Assembly: GCF_018854015.1 (NCBI RefSeq)
Contig: NZ_JAAXYO010000028.1
Span: 38,680-102,679, forward strand
Origin: Igneacidithiobacillus copahuensis
GTDB taxonomy: Bacteria; Pseudomonadota; Gammaproteobacteria; Acidithiobacillales; Acidithiobacillaceae
Direction: 5' to 3'
Length of the DNA stretch: 64,000 nucleotides
Shown: one piece after another, positions 16,942 to 25,283 of the stretch
Position numbering within the stretch: the first letter of the stretch is position 1
How the letters are laid out: every line of letters starts with the position of its first letter
The notes under the pieces: model-generated
Databases searched by the model: none
What the model was told of the DNA's origin: nothing
The model's input: only the letters and a program-made list of their open reading frames with translations
Made by a program: the position numbers and the translations under genes

Positions 16942-17625
16942 ATGGATAATCAGTACGAAAATCTGCTTGCTGCAGTGCACTGGAATGAGCAGGGCCTGGT
17001 TCCTGCCATTGCCCAGGATGCGCGCAGCGGACAGGTATTGATGCTCGCCTGGATGAATGCCGAGGCCCTGCGCCTGAGCCTTGCGGAGGGGCGTGGCATT
17101 TACTGGTCGCGCTCGCGTCAGGCCCTATGGCGCAAAGGCGAAAGTTCTGGGCATGTGCAGCATTTACAAAGCATTCATCTGGACTGTGATGGGGATACGC
17201 TGCTCTTGCGCGTACTGCAGGAGGGCGCTGCCTGTCACACTGGGGCCGTCACCTGTTTCTTTCGCGACGCTGGCGAAGAGGGTTGGCAGGACAGCAGCCC
17301 GCCCGGGGGCAGCGTGCTCGACACGCTGCAGGCCACCATTCAGCGCCGACGCCAGTCCGACCCAGGACAGTCCTACGTGGCCAAACTGCTCCATGGGGGC
17401 CGCGATCGGATCCTGAAAAAGGTGGGGGAAGAAGCGGCAGAATTCCTCATTGCCTGCAAGAATCCTGAGGCGCAACCGGTGCTTGGCGAGGCTGCGGACT
17501 TGCTGTTCCACCTCTTGGTGGCGCTGGAGGAACGAGATTTGCATATTGATGAGGTATTGGGCGAGCTGCAACGCCGCGAAGGGATGTCCGGTCTGGTCGA
17601 AAAGGCATCGCGCAAGTCGGCTTGA
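16942..17625 (+). CDS. hisI: bifunctional phosphoribosyl-AMP cyclohydrolase/phosphoribosyl-ATP pyrophosphatase HisIE
   Basis: Fused enzyme (227 aa) for steps 2 and 3 of histidine synthesis. The N-terminal HisI domain (about 1-120) has VLMLAWMN, YWSRSR, LWRKGE and the Zn/Mg site residues in DCDGDTLLL and GAACHTGAVTCFF. The C-terminal HisE domain (about 125-227) has YVAKLLHGGRDRILKKVGEE and EAADLLFHLLVALEE. Fusion is usual in gammaproteobacteria, while most betaproteobacteria keep the two separate. It is the last gene of the operon, and its 3' end holds the tat promoter candidate. Confidence 0.95.
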   Translation: MDNQYENLLAAVHWNEQGLVPAIAQDARSGQVLMLAWMNAEALRLSLAEGRGIYWSRSRQALWRKGESSGHVQHLQSIHLDCDGDTLLLRVLQEGAACHTGAVTCFFRDAGEEGWQDSSPPGGSVLDTLQATIQRRRQSDPGQSYVAKLLHGGRDRILKKVGEEAAEFLIACKNPEAQPVLGEAADLLFHLLVALEERDLHIDEVLGELQRREGMSGLVEKASRKSA

Positions 17626-17653
17626 CGCTGTTCCATTACTTGACTATGGTCAA
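17622..17653 (+). promoter_or_regulatory. sigma70-type promoter candidate for tatABC, with inverted repeat
   Basis: TTGACG (17622-17627), a 17-base spacer and TATGGT (17645-17650) form a plausible -35/-10 pair just after hisIE and about 45 bases before tatA. The inverted repeat TTGAC-TATG-GTCAA (17640-17653) covers the -10. This would let tat be expressed apart from the his genes. Read by eye only. Confidence 0.45.
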
Positions 17654-17694
17654 AAGAGTATCGCCGCATCGTCCCGCATGGGAAGGAGATCAGT

Positions 17695-17928
17695 ATGGGC
17701 GCTTTCAGTATCTGGCATTTGATTATCATCCTGTTGATCGTGGTAGCCCTCTTCGGCACTGCCAAGCTGCGTAACGTAGGCTCCGATCTGGGTTCGGCCA
17801 TCAAGGGCTTCCGCTCTGCGGTCAAGGAAGAAGAGGAAAAAAAGAAAGAAAAAGAGGCTGCCATCGGGCATACCATCGAGGCCGAGGTCAGCCCGAAGAC
17901 CGAACAGGAAAGTATTCACCACGGCTAA
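17695..17928 (+). CDS. tatA: twin-arginine translocase subunit TatA
   Basis: Small membrane protein (77 aa) that oligomerises to form the pathway for folded proteins carrying RR signals. It has a short N-terminal helix (WHLIIILLIVVALFGTAKL), the FG hinge, an amphipathic helix (LGSAIKGFRSAV) and a charged E/K-rich tail, all as in TatA. AAGGAG lies 8 bases before the ATG. tatB follows after 3 bases. TatA rather than TatE is favoured by its place as the first gene of tatABC. Confidence 0.95.
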   Translation: MGAFSIWHLIIILLIVVALFGTAKLRNVGSDLGSAIKGFRSAVKEEEEKKKEKEAAIGHTIEAEVSPKTEQESIHHG

Positions 17929-17931
17929 GCC

Positions 17932-18324
17932 ATGTTTGATTTCAGTTTTGGCGAACTCGCTCTTCTCGCAGTCATTGCCCTATTGGTAGTCGGGCCGGAA
18001 AAATTGCCCGAGTTGGCGCGTACTGCGGGTAAATGGGTGGGCTACTTCCGGCGCACGGTGAACAACGTGCGCTCGGAAGTGGAACAGCAGTTGCTGCTCG
18101 ACGAGATGCGTAAAGAGGCGGAGAAACTCAAGGGCTATGCCAATGAGCCACTGCAGGAAGTGGAAAAGTTCAAGGCGAGTATCGAGGAGCCTCTGTTGGC
18201 GACGGAGGAACCAAGTACGGTAAGTGCTGAGTCTGGTTCCGAGGTGGCAGAAGGCGAGCCAGAAGTGACGCTACCGTCCGGGAGCAGCGGTCCCTCCCGT
18301 CCTCAGGGTCAGATCCTGCACTGA
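17932..18324 (+). CDS. tatB: twin-arginine translocase subunit TatB
   Basis: Forms the substrate-receptor complex with TatC. The 130-residue protein has the N-terminus FDFSFGELALLAVIALLVVG followed by PEKLPELARTAGKWVG, the classic TatB hinge, then an amphipathic helix (RTVNNVRSEVEQQLLLDEM) and an acidic, low-complexity tail. It lies between tatA and tatC. The last 40 or so residues are variable and probably disordered. Confidence 0.95.
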   Translation: MFDFSFGELALLAVIALLVVGPEKLPELARTAGKWVGYFRRTVNNVRSEVEQQLLLDEMRKEAEKLKGYANEPLQEVEKFKASIEEPLLATEEPSTVSAESGSEVAEGEPEVTLPSGSSGPSRPQGQILH

Positions 18325-18381
18325 TGACCCTCCCCGGGGTACTGCTACCCCTGCCGACACCCTGATAGCCCCTGGAATTTC

Positions 18382-19206
18382 ATGGCGAGTGCAGACAAAC
18401 TGAACGAGTCCGCAGAAAATACCTTCATCGGCCATCTCCTGGAGCTGCGTCGCAGAGTGCTATTTGCGGTCATCGCACTCTTCGTGGGTTTCCTGGTCTC
18501 CTATCCCTTCGCCCAGCAGATCTATGGCATTCTTGCCCAACCATTGATTTCGGTCCTGCCCAAAGGCAGCCATCTGATCTACACCAGCTTGCCCGAGGTC
18601 TTTCTGACCTATGTGCAGCTATCGCTCATTTCCGGTTTTATTCTCGCCCTGCCGGTCATTCTGTACCAGTTCTGGGCCTTCGTCGCGCCGGGTCTCTATA
18701 CCCACGAACGGCGAGTTTTTTTTCCGATTCTGTTCACTTCCCTCGCGTTATTCGTGGCGGGTATCGTTTTCGCGTATTTCGTTGTCTTTCCCAATGCCTT
18801 TCGCTTCTTTGCCAGCTTTTCCGGAAACGACATCAGCGCCATGCCCAAGGTCAGTAATTATCTGGCGCTGATCGTCAAGTTTTCCCTGGCCTTTGGCCTC
18901 GCCTTTCAGATTCCGATTCTGGTGGTGGTACTGGTACAGATCGGCGTTCTGCAGCTCGATACCCTGCGGCGTGGGCGGCGCTATGCCTTCCTCGTTTGCG
19001 CCATTGCCTCGGCCATCCTCAGTCCGCCGGATGTCATGTCGATGGTCCTACTGATGATCCCCATGTACATGCTGTTTGAAATGGGGCTGCTGTTTTCCGC
19101 CTATTTTGAACGTCGACGTGCCCGCATGGCTCGCCATGCGCCGGAAGAGGAGATCGACCCCGAGCGCGCCATGAAGGATGCCGAGGATAGTTTCCGCGAC
19201 GACTAG
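18382..19206 (+). CDS. tatC: twin-arginine translocase subunit TatC
   Basis: Six-helix membrane protein (274 aa) that recognises the twin-arginine signal. The N-terminal cytoplasmic motif ENTFIGHLLELRRRVL includes the conserved HLxELRxR. LPEVFLTYVQLSLISGF, FYQFWAF-type YQFWAFVAPGLY and the conserved ISPPDVMS-like LSPPDVMSM are present. The C-terminal extension is acidic (EEEIDPERAMKDAEDSF). It starts 57 bases after tatB with no intervening gene. Confidence 0.96.
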   Translation: MASADKLNESAENTFIGHLLELRRRVLFAVIALFVGFLVSYPFAQQIYGILAQPLISVLPKGSHLIYTSLPEVFLTYVQLSLISGFILALPVILYQFWAFVAPGLYTHERRVFFPILFTSLALFVAGIVFAYFVVFPNAFRFFASFSGNDISAMPKVSNYLALIVKFSLAFGLAFQIPILVVVLVQIGVLQLDTLRRGRRYAFLVCAIASAILSPPDVMSMVLLMIPMYMLFEMGLLFSAYFERRRARMARHAPEEEIDPERAMKDAEDSFRDD

Positions 19207-19266
19207 CGCGAGACTTTTCCTTCCTCTGTGCTATGCTGCCCGAAAGATGCCCGAGGGAGGTGACCG

Positions 19267-21453
19267 ATGGTGACCGAGATGCTGAGCATGAACACCAGTG
19301 ACGTAGACGCCATTCTCGCTGCACGTCATCACGATCCCTTTGCCTTCCTCGGCCAACATCCTGTGGGCAACGGTTGGGTACAACGGGCCTACCTGCCCCA
19401 TGCCCAACAGGCGGAGCTGTTGCCCAAACGCGGCAAGGCGCGTCCCATGCACTGCGTAGCCGCGGGCGGGATCTTCTTCTGCGAATCGAGCACGCGACTG
19501 GCGCAACCCTACCGCTTGCGTTGGCAGGATGGCGCCGGAAATTGGCACGAACAGCATGACCCGTACAGCTTCCAGCCGGTGCTCGGCGAGATGGACATCT
19601 ACCTCTTCGGCGAGGGTCGCTGGCTGGATGCGTACCGTAGCCTGGGTGCGCATCGACGCCAATGCGAAGGGATCGACGGAGTTTTTTTCGCCGTCTGGGC
19701 GCCCAACGCCGAACGCGTCAGTGTGGTGGGCGATTTCAACGTCTGGGACGGTCGTATCCATCCCATGCGCGCGCGCGGCCAGAGTGGTCTCTGGGAGCTT
19801 TTCCTGCCGGGGCTCAGCGCGGGCGCTCTCTATAAGTTCGAGCTCCGTCATCGGGATACCGGCAATGTCTTCGTGAAGACCGACCCCTATGCCCAGAGCT
19901 TCGAAGCACGCCCGAAAACCGCTGCGCGCGTAGTCGAATCCCAACATCAGTGGCAAGACCAAGCGTGGCTGCAAGACCGCGCCGAGGCAGACTGGCAGGC
20001 AGCGCCCATGAGCATTTACGAGGTGCATCTCGGTTCCTGGCGGCGCCATGCCGATGGCAGCTTTTGCAGCTATAGCGAGATCGCCGCAGAACTGGTCGCC
20101 TACTGTAAGGAAATGGGCTTTACCCACCTGGAGCTGCTGCCCGTCATGGAGCATCCCCTGGATGAATCCTGGGGCTACCAGGTCAGTGGCTACTTTGCCC
20201 CCACCAGTCGTTTTGGCAGTCCAGACGAGTTCCGTGCCTTCGTCGACCATTGCCATCAGCAGGGCATCGGCGTGCTGCTCGACTGGGTACCCGGGCATTT
20301 TCCACGCGACGACTGGGGGCTGGCACGCTTCGACGGTACGGCCCTCTACGAGCACGCCGATCCGCGCGAAGGCGAGCACAAGGATTGGGGCACCTATATC
20401 TTCAATTTTGGGCGCAACGAGGTGCGCAACTTCCTCCTCAGCAATGCCCTCTACTGGGCTGAAGAGTTTCACATCGACGGCTTTCGCGTCGACGCCGTCG
20501 CCTCCCTGCTCTACCGCGATTACTCCCGCAAGGAGGGCGAATGGATCCCCAACCAGTATGGCGGACGGGAAAATCTGGAGGCGATCGACTTTCTGCGCGA
20601 GCTGCACGTCGCCCTGCACGAACGGCATCCGGGAATCCTGAGCATTGCCGAGGAATCCACCGCCTGGCCCATGGTCTCCCGCCCCACCTACCTCGGCGGT
20701 CTGGGATTCTCCATGAAGTGGAACATGGGCTGGATGCACGACACCCTGAGTTATCTGCAGCTCAATCCCATCCATCGCCAGTATCATCACGATGCCCTGA
20801 CCTTCAGCCAGCTCTATGCCTACACGGAAAACTTCGTCCTGCCGCTCTCCCACGACGAAGTCGTACATGGCAAAGGTTCCCTCCTCGACAAGATGCCCGG
20901 TGATACCTGGCAGCGTTTCGCCAATTTGCGCCTGCTCTTCAGCTACCAGTTCGCCCATCCCGGCAAGAAACTCAATTTCATGGGCAACGAATTCGGCCAG
21001 GGTCGGGAATGGGATAGCGGTTCTGCCCTGGACTGGGGGCTATTGGACGTCGATTGGCACCGAGGTGTTCGGCAGATGTTTCGCGATCTGAATCGCCTGC
21101 ACCAAGACATCGCCGCCTTGCATGAACAGGACTTTCAGCACGAAGGATTTCAGTGGATCGATTGCCACGACGCCCGGCAATCGGTTCTGAGCTTTCTGCG
21201 CTGGGACCGTAACGGCGATTTTGTGGTCGTCGTCTGCAACTTTACGCCCGTGCCGCGCGAGCAGTATCGCATTGGCGTACCTCGCGCCGGGACCTACCGA
21301 GAGATCTTCAATAGCGACGCCGCTGCCTACGGCGGCAGCAATATGGGCAATCCGCCGCAGGACAGTGAGGCATTGTCCTGGTCCGGGCTCCCGGCCAGCC
21401 TGTCGCTGACCCTGCCACCGCTGGCAGCGGTCTACCTGCGATGCGGTGACTGA
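19267..21453 (+). CDS. glgB: 1,4-alpha-glucan branching enzyme GlgB
   Basis: GH13 enzyme (728 aa) that introduces alpha-1,6 branches into glycogen. Domains: N-terminal N1/CBM48 modules (about 1-220), the TIM barrel (about 230-600) and a C-terminal beta domain. The nucleophile is D409 in GFRVDAV, the acid/base E462 in AEESTAW, and LSHDEVVHGKGS supplies the third acidic region; both catalytic residues are offset by 4 from E. coli GlgB. The start at 19267 has GGGAGG just upstream. No other glycogen gene (glgA, glgC, glgP, glgX) is nearby. Confidence 0.96.
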   Translation: MVTEMLSMNTSDVDAILAARHHDPFAFLGQHPVGNGWVQRAYLPHAQQAELLPKRGKARPMHCVAAGGIFFCESSTRLAQPYRLRWQDGAGNWHEQHDPYSFQPVLGEMDIYLFGEGRWLDAYRSLGAHRRQCEGIDGVFFAVWAPNAERVSVVGDFNVWDGRIHPMRARGQSGLWELFLPGLSAGALYKFELRHRDTGNVFVKTDPYAQSFEARPKTAARVVESQHQWQDQAWLQDRAEADWQAAPMSIYEVHLGSWRRHADGSFCSYSEIAAELVAYCKEMGFTHLELLPVMEHPLDESWGYQVSGYFAPTSRFGSPDEFRAFVDHCHQQGIGVLLDWVPGHFPRDDWGLARFDGTALYEHADPREGEHKDWGTYIFNFGRNEVRNFLLSNALYWAEEFHIDGFRVDAVASLLYRDYSRKEGEWIPNQYGGRENLEAIDFLRELHVALHERHPGILSIAEESTAWPMVSRPTYLGGLGFSMKWNMGWMHDTLSYLQLNPIHRQYHHDALTFSQLYAYTENFVLPLSHDEVVHGKGSLLDKMPGDTWQRFANLRLLFSYQFAHPGKKLNFMGNEFGQGREWDSGSALDWGLLDVDWHRGVRQMFRDLNRLHQDIAALHEQDFQHEGFQWIDCHDARQSVLSFLRWDRNGDFVVVVCNFTPVPREQYRIGVPRAGTYREIFNSDAAAYGGSNMGNPPQDSEALSWSGLPASLSLTLPPLAAVYLRCGD

Positions 21454-21456
21454 GCC

Positions 21457-21924
21457 GTGCTCCTGCTCTACCTGATCATCGCCGTGGTCGCCGGTCTGGC
21501 AGAGCTCTTTACCGGTACCTTCTACCTCGCTGCGGTCGCCATCGCTGCCCTGATCGCCCTTCTCGCCGGTTTTTTCCTGCCACATATCACTCTGCACTGG
21601 GTCTTTCTTGGCAGCAGTGTGCTCCTCATTATCGCCAGTGCCTGGCTGCGCCATCGGCTGGCGCGCAAAGCCAGCGGCGTCGACGACCTCGATCTCGGCC
21701 AGGCGGTGGAGGTGCTCCGTGGTCCCGACGCCCAGGGCCGCTACCGGGTCCGCTATCGTGGCAGTGAGTGGCCGGCAGTACTGGAAGAAGGCAATACTGC
21801 CTGTCCCGGCGCCGCCGCGCTCATCGTCGCGCATGAGGGAAATCTTTTGCACATTGCCGTCGTTCCACCATCGTCCAGGGAGTCGCTATGCCTACCACCC
21901 TCCTCAGCATCGTCGTCGTCCTGA
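21457..21924 (+). CDS. NfeD-family membrane protein
   Basis: Short NfeD-type protein (155 aa) with two or three N-terminal membrane helices (about 1-70) and a C-terminal OB-fold domain (about 85-135: GQAVEVLRGPDAQGRYRVRY). NfeD proteins pair with SPFH/stomatin proteins in membrane microdomains. It starts with GTG three bases after glgB. Its last 12 codons overlap the start of the SPFH gene, giving an unusual Ser/Pro tail that may exist only because of the overlap. Confidence 0.88.
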   Translation: MLLLYLIIAVVAGLAELFTGTFYLAAVAIAALIALLAGFFLPHITLHWVFLGSSVLLIIASAWLRHRLARKASGVDDLDLGQAVEVLRGPDAQGRYRVRYRGSEWPAVLEEGNTACPGAAALIVAHEGNLLHIAVVPPSSRESLCLPPSSASSSS

Positions 21925-22841
21925 TCGTCGTCTTTTTTGTACTGCGGGCCACGATTCGCGTTGTGCCACAACAACGCGCCTGGGTGGTCGAACGCCTGGG
22001 CCGCTATCACCTCACCCTGCAGCCCGGCCTCAATGTCATCGTTCCCTTCATCGACCGCATTGCCTATCGCTTCGATATGCGCGAGCTGCCCATGGAGGTG
22101 CCGGCCCAGGTCTGCATTTCCCTCGATAATACGACCATGACCGTCGACGGGGTGCTTTACGTGCAGATCACCGATGCCGTCAAGGCCGCCTATGGCTCCA
22201 GCAACCCCTTCACTGCCGTGGTGCAACTGGCGCAGACGAGCATGCGCTCGGAGATTGGCAAGCTGCATCTGGATGCCGCGCTTTCCTCGCGGCAACTCCT
22301 GAATGCGGCGGTGGCCGAGGCGGTGGATGAGGCGGCGCTGAATTGGGGTGTCAAGGTACTGCGCTACGAGATCAAGGACATCACCCCTCCAGCGGAAATC
22401 ATTCGCGCCATGGAGCTGCAGATCACCGCCGACCGGGAAAAGCGCGCCATCATTGCCAAATCCGAAGGACAGCGGCAGCAACAGATCAATACCTCCGAAG
22501 GACAACGACAGCAGGAGATCAACGTCGCCGATGGGCGCAAGCAGGCGGAGGTCTTGCGCGCCGAGGGCGAGGCGCAGGCCATTGCGCTGGTGGCCGAAGC
22601 GACCGCCAAGGCGATTGCCACCATCGGCGCCGCCGCCCGCGAGCCGGGCGGTATCGAGGCCCTGCAGATGCAGCTCGCCAAGGATTACATCGAGAAATGG
22701 GGCAATCTGGCCAAGGCCAGCACCAACCTGGTGATCCCTGCCGATCTCGGCAACGTCGGTGCCCTGGTCTCCACAGCTCTTGCCATCGTGCAGAAAAACA
22801 CTGGACCGGCGACCAATTCCGTGGGTGGCAATAATAGCTGA
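21888..22841 (+). CDS. qmcA: SPFH/stomatin-family membrane protein QmcA
   Basis: Membrane-anchored SPFH (band 7) protein (317 aa) of the QmcA/paraslipin group that forms oligomeric microdomains and is often linked to FtsH-type proteolysis. One N-terminal helix (about 5-22) precedes the SPFH domain (VPQQRAWVVERLGRYHLTL, TVDGVLYVQITDA). A coiled coil rich in Q, E and A follows (SEGQRQQQINTSEGQRQQ), then a conserved tail (EALQMQLAKDYIEKWGNLA). It overlaps the nfeD-like gene by 37 bases, the usual partnership. Confidence 0.92.
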   Translation: MPTTLLSIVVVLIVVFFVLRATIRVVPQQRAWVVERLGRYHLTLQPGLNVIVPFIDRIAYRFDMRELPMEVPAQVCISLDNTTMTVDGVLYVQITDAVKAAYGSSNPFTAVVQLAQTSMRSEIGKLHLDAALSSRQLLNAAVAEAVDEAALNWGVKVLRYEIKDITPPAEIIRAMELQITADREKRAIIAKSEGQRQQQINTSEGQRQQEINVADGRKQAEVLRAEGEAQAIALVAEATAKAIATIGAAAREPGGIEALQMQLAKDYIEKWGNLAKASTNLVIPADLGNVGALVSTALAIVQKNTGPATNSVGGNNS

Positions 22842-22869
22842 GGACCCGCTAACCCTCTTCGGGCACTTG

Positions 22870-23571
22870 CTAGGTTTCGTAGCGCACAGCAGGTGCGCCC
22901 CAGGCGGCAGCGTCCAGCCAAACATCGAAGCCGGCGCCCACTCGAGCGGCAGGGAGATCTTCCCCGACCCGCCAACGCTGGATGGCGGGAGCCTTAGCGG
23001 CACCGGTTATGACGAAGAACAGGGCGCGTGTCTGGCGCAATCTCGCAGCACTGAGAGAAACACGATCGGCGGGCGGTTTGGGGCTGTGGTGCACCGGCAG
23101 GACAGCCGGGGCATCGGGCGCGAAGCCCTGCTCCTGGCCGGGGAAGAGACTGGCGCAGTGACCATCCTCGCCCATTCCCAGTAGCACCAGATCAAAACGC
23201 TGCGCCGGGAGCAGGTGAGTGTAGGCGGTCGCTGCGGCCTCCGCACCCAACTCCGCAGGAATGGGATGATGTTGCCGGGTGGGAATCGGAGATTTTGCCA
23301 GGAGCGTGTCCTGTACCAGTCGCGAGTTCCGCTCCAGGTCGTCTGGCGCCAGACAGCGCTCGTCACCATAGTAGAGATGCCAATGCTGCCAGCTGGCGCC
23401 GAGACGTGGCAGGACTTCGTAAGCGGCCTTGGGGGTATGCCCACCGGCAAGGACCAGGTGAAAGGCTCCACGGGCGGCGATGGCCTCGACGGCCATGCGC
23501 GCGATGGCAGCCGCCAGACGTTCCGCGAGCTGGCCGGCGTCGGGATACAGATGCCAGACGGGGACGTTCAT
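22870..23571 (-). CDS. pgl: 6-phosphogluconolactonase
   Basis: DevB/SOL-type lactonase (233 aa) of the oxidative pentose phosphate pathway: hydrolyses 6-phosphogluconolactone to 6-phosphogluconate. Family motifs seen are LVLAGGHTPKAAYEVL, the YYGDERCLAPDDLERNSR loop, and LLGMGEDGHCASLFPG. It converges with qmcA across 28 bases without an obvious terminator. The start at 23571 overlaps the upstream metal transporter gene by 4 bases (ATGA). No zwf is adjacent. Confidence 0.94.
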   Translation of the reverse strand: MNVPVWHLYPDAGQLAERLAAAIARMAVEAIAARGAFHLVLAGGHTPKAAYEVLPRLGASWQHWHLYYGDERCLAPDDLERNSRLVQDTLLAKSPIPTRQHHPIPAELGAEAAATAYTHLLPAQRFDLVLLGMGEDGHCASLFPGQEQGFAPDAPAVLPVHHSPKPPADRVSLSAARLRQTRALFFVITGAAKAPAIQRWRVGEDLPAARVGAGFDVWLDAAAWGAPAVRYET

Positions 23572-24293
23572 GCGACCGCGGTACCCAGCAAATGACCGAT
23601 CAAGGTCGTGGCACCCAGAGACAGCGCACCCCAGATCAGCACGCGAATGGCCCCACGCCAGACCGATGCACCGCCAGCCCAGGCCGCCAGCCCCCCCAAG
23701 ATGGCAAGCAAGACCAGGGTCAGGACATAAAGCACTGGCAGGAGTGCGACCGCTGGCGCCAGAAGAACCGCCAGGATCGGAAAGATGGCCCCCAGGGAAA
23801 AGGAGAGCGCAGAAGCCGCAGCGGCTTGCGCCGGCCGGGCAGCGGCCACCTCCGTCAACCCCAGTTCGTCACGGGCATGGGCGGCCAGGGCATCATGCTG
23901 CATCAACTGCGCCGCTACCTGGCGCGCGAGAGGCTCGTCCAGGCCGCGCTGCATGTAGATATGGGTGAGTTCCTGCAGTTCCAGCTCTGGATTTTTGTGA
24001 ATCTCACGAGCCTCGATGGCAAGGTCGGCGGCCTGGGTATCGGCCTGGGAGCTGACAGAGACGTACTCCCCCGCCGCCATGGAGAATGCCCCAGCCACCC
24101 AAGCAGCCACCCCCGCAAGCAGCAGAGCGTGTGTGCCTGCCTGCCCAGCAGCGACACCGGTCAGCAGGGCCGCGGTGGACAGCAGACCATCATTGGCACC
24201 CAGCACACTGGCGCGCAACCAACCGATCTGGGTATGGTGATGATGCTCATGGTGATGCACCGGTTGCACCGCAGCATTGGTACTCATTGGCAT
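23568..24293 (-). CDS. VIT1/CCC1-family iron/manganese transporter with His-rich N-terminus
   Basis: Membrane transporter (241 aa) of the VIT/CCC1 family, which moves Fe2+ or Mn2+ out of the cytosol or into stores. A histidine cluster (HHHEHHHH, about residues 13-20) precedes the first helix, which carries the family motif LGANDGLLSTAALLTGVAAG. AAGEYVSVSSQADTQ and a cytosolic helical metal-binding segment (EIHKNPELELQELTHIYMQRG) are present, then three C-terminal helices. GAGGGA lies just before the ATG. A Fur-like sequence upstream suggests iron control. Confidence 0.9.
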   Translation of the reverse strand: MPMSTNAAVQPVHHHEHHHHTQIGWLRASVLGANDGLLSTAALLTGVAAGQAGTHALLLAGVAAWVAGAFSMAAGEYVSVSSQADTQAADLAIEAREIHKNPELELQELTHIYMQRGLDEPLARQVAAQLMQHDALAAHARDELGLTEVAAARPAQAAAASALSFSLGAIFPILAVLLAPAVALLPVLYVLTLVLLAILGGLAAWAGGASVWRGAIRVLIWGALSLGATTLIGHLLGTAVA

Positions 24294-24309
24294 GGATCCC
24301 TCGCTTGCT

Positions 24310-24328
24310 CTTTACAATTATCATAGTC
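24310..24328 (-). promoter_or_regulatory. Fur-box-like site upstream of the VIT/CCC1 transporter
   Basis: On the minus strand this 19-base AT-rich stretch, centred on ATGATAAT, matches the classical 19-base Fur consensus at 12 positions by my count; the left half is good and the right half weak. It starts 17 bases upstream of the transporter ATG and also offers -10-like hexamers (TATGAT, GATAAT). Binding by Fur is inference. Confidence 0.4.
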
Positions 24329-24396
24329 AGACGCAGCGCTTGGGTCTACGGGCAGGCAGTGCTAGCCTAAGCGATGCTGACAGGAGAGAAAATGCG

Positions 24397-25281
24397 ATGA
24401 GCGGCTTGGCAGATTTTGTTGGTAATACCCCGCTGTGCGAATTGCGGCGGCTGAGTCCCAATCCACGGGTGCGGATCTTTGGCAAACTGGAGGGAAACAA
24501 CCCCGCCGGTTCGGTAAAGGATCGCCCCGCCCTCAACATGATCCGCTGCGCGCTGGAGCGGGGCATGATCCGGCCGGGAGACCGTCTGGTGGAAGCCACC
24601 AGTGGCAATACCGGCATCGCCCTGGCCATGGCGGCCTCTGTCGAGGGCCTGAAAATCACGCTGATCATGCCGGAAAACATGAGCATTGAGCGGCGGCAGG
24701 TGATGCGCGCCTTTGGTGCAGATATCGAGCTCACTCCAGCCGAGGCGAGCATGGAAGGGGCCATCGACCGTGCCCGCGCCATGGTCGACGCTGGCGAGGC
24801 GATCATGCTCGACCAGTTCTCCAACCCCGACAATCCTGACGCGCATGCGCGGACGACGGGTCCGGAAATCTGGCGCGACAGCCGTGGGCAGATCACCCAT
24901 TTCGTCTCGGCGATGGGGACGACCGGCACCATCATGGGTACCAGTCGTTACCTGCGCCAAGTCCACCCAGCCATACAGATTGTCGGGGTGCAGCCTGCCG
25001 CCGGCGCCAAGATCCCAGGGATCCGGCGTTGGCCCAAGGAGTACGTGCCCAAGATCTACCAACCCGAATTGGTCGATCAGGTCATCGATATCGGCACGGA
25101 GGAGGCGGAGGAAATGACCCGCCGACTGGCACGCGAGGAGGGCATCCTGGCGGGCATCTCCTCCGGCGGCGCGGTTGCTGCCGCCTTGCGGGTAGCCGAG
25201 ACTCTGGAGCAGGGCTTTCTGGTGGCGATCATCTGCGATCGCGGCGACCGTTATCTGTCCACCGGGGTCTTTCCCGCTTAG
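24397..25281 (+). CDS. cysM: cysteine synthase B (O-acetylserine sulfhydrylase) CysM
   Basis: PLP enzyme (294 aa) that makes cysteine from O-acetylserine and sulfide, or thiosulfate in CysM-type enzymes. The PLP lysine is K41 in NPAGSVKDRPAL; the cofactor-phosphate loop is ATSGNTGIALAMAA, and the C-terminal ISSGGAVAAAL and CDRGDRYLSTGVF complete the fold. The start has AGGAGAG 6-10 bases upstream. CysM rather than CysK is favoured by the NPAGSVKDR motif, length and C-terminus. Thiosulfate use would suit a sulfur-oxidising host, but that is inference. Confidence 0.93.
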   Translation: MSGLADFVGNTPLCELRRLSPNPRVRIFGKLEGNNPAGSVKDRPALNMIRCALERGMIRPGDRLVEATSGNTGIALAMAASVEGLKITLIMPENMSIERRQVMRAFGADIELTPAEASMEGAIDRARAMVDAGEAIMLDQFSNPDNPDAHARTTGPEIWRDSRGQITHFVSAMGTTGTIMGTSRYLRQVHPAIQIVGVQPAAGAKIPGIRRWPKEYVPKIYQPELVDQVIDIGTEEAEEMTRRLAREEGILAGISSGGAVAAALRVAETLEQGFLVAIICDRGDRYLSTGVFPA

Positions 25282-25283
25282 GA

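Noticed and set aside
19231..20958. Open frame of about 575 codons on the minus strand
   Set aside because: Fully antisense to glgB, which has all catalytic motifs; the frame follows from G+C-rich third positions and has no recognisable domain.
25029..25283. In-frame extension of the YdbH-like gene into cysM
   Set aside because: The added sequence is Gly/Arg-rich nonsense in an alternative cysM frame and has no membrane helix.
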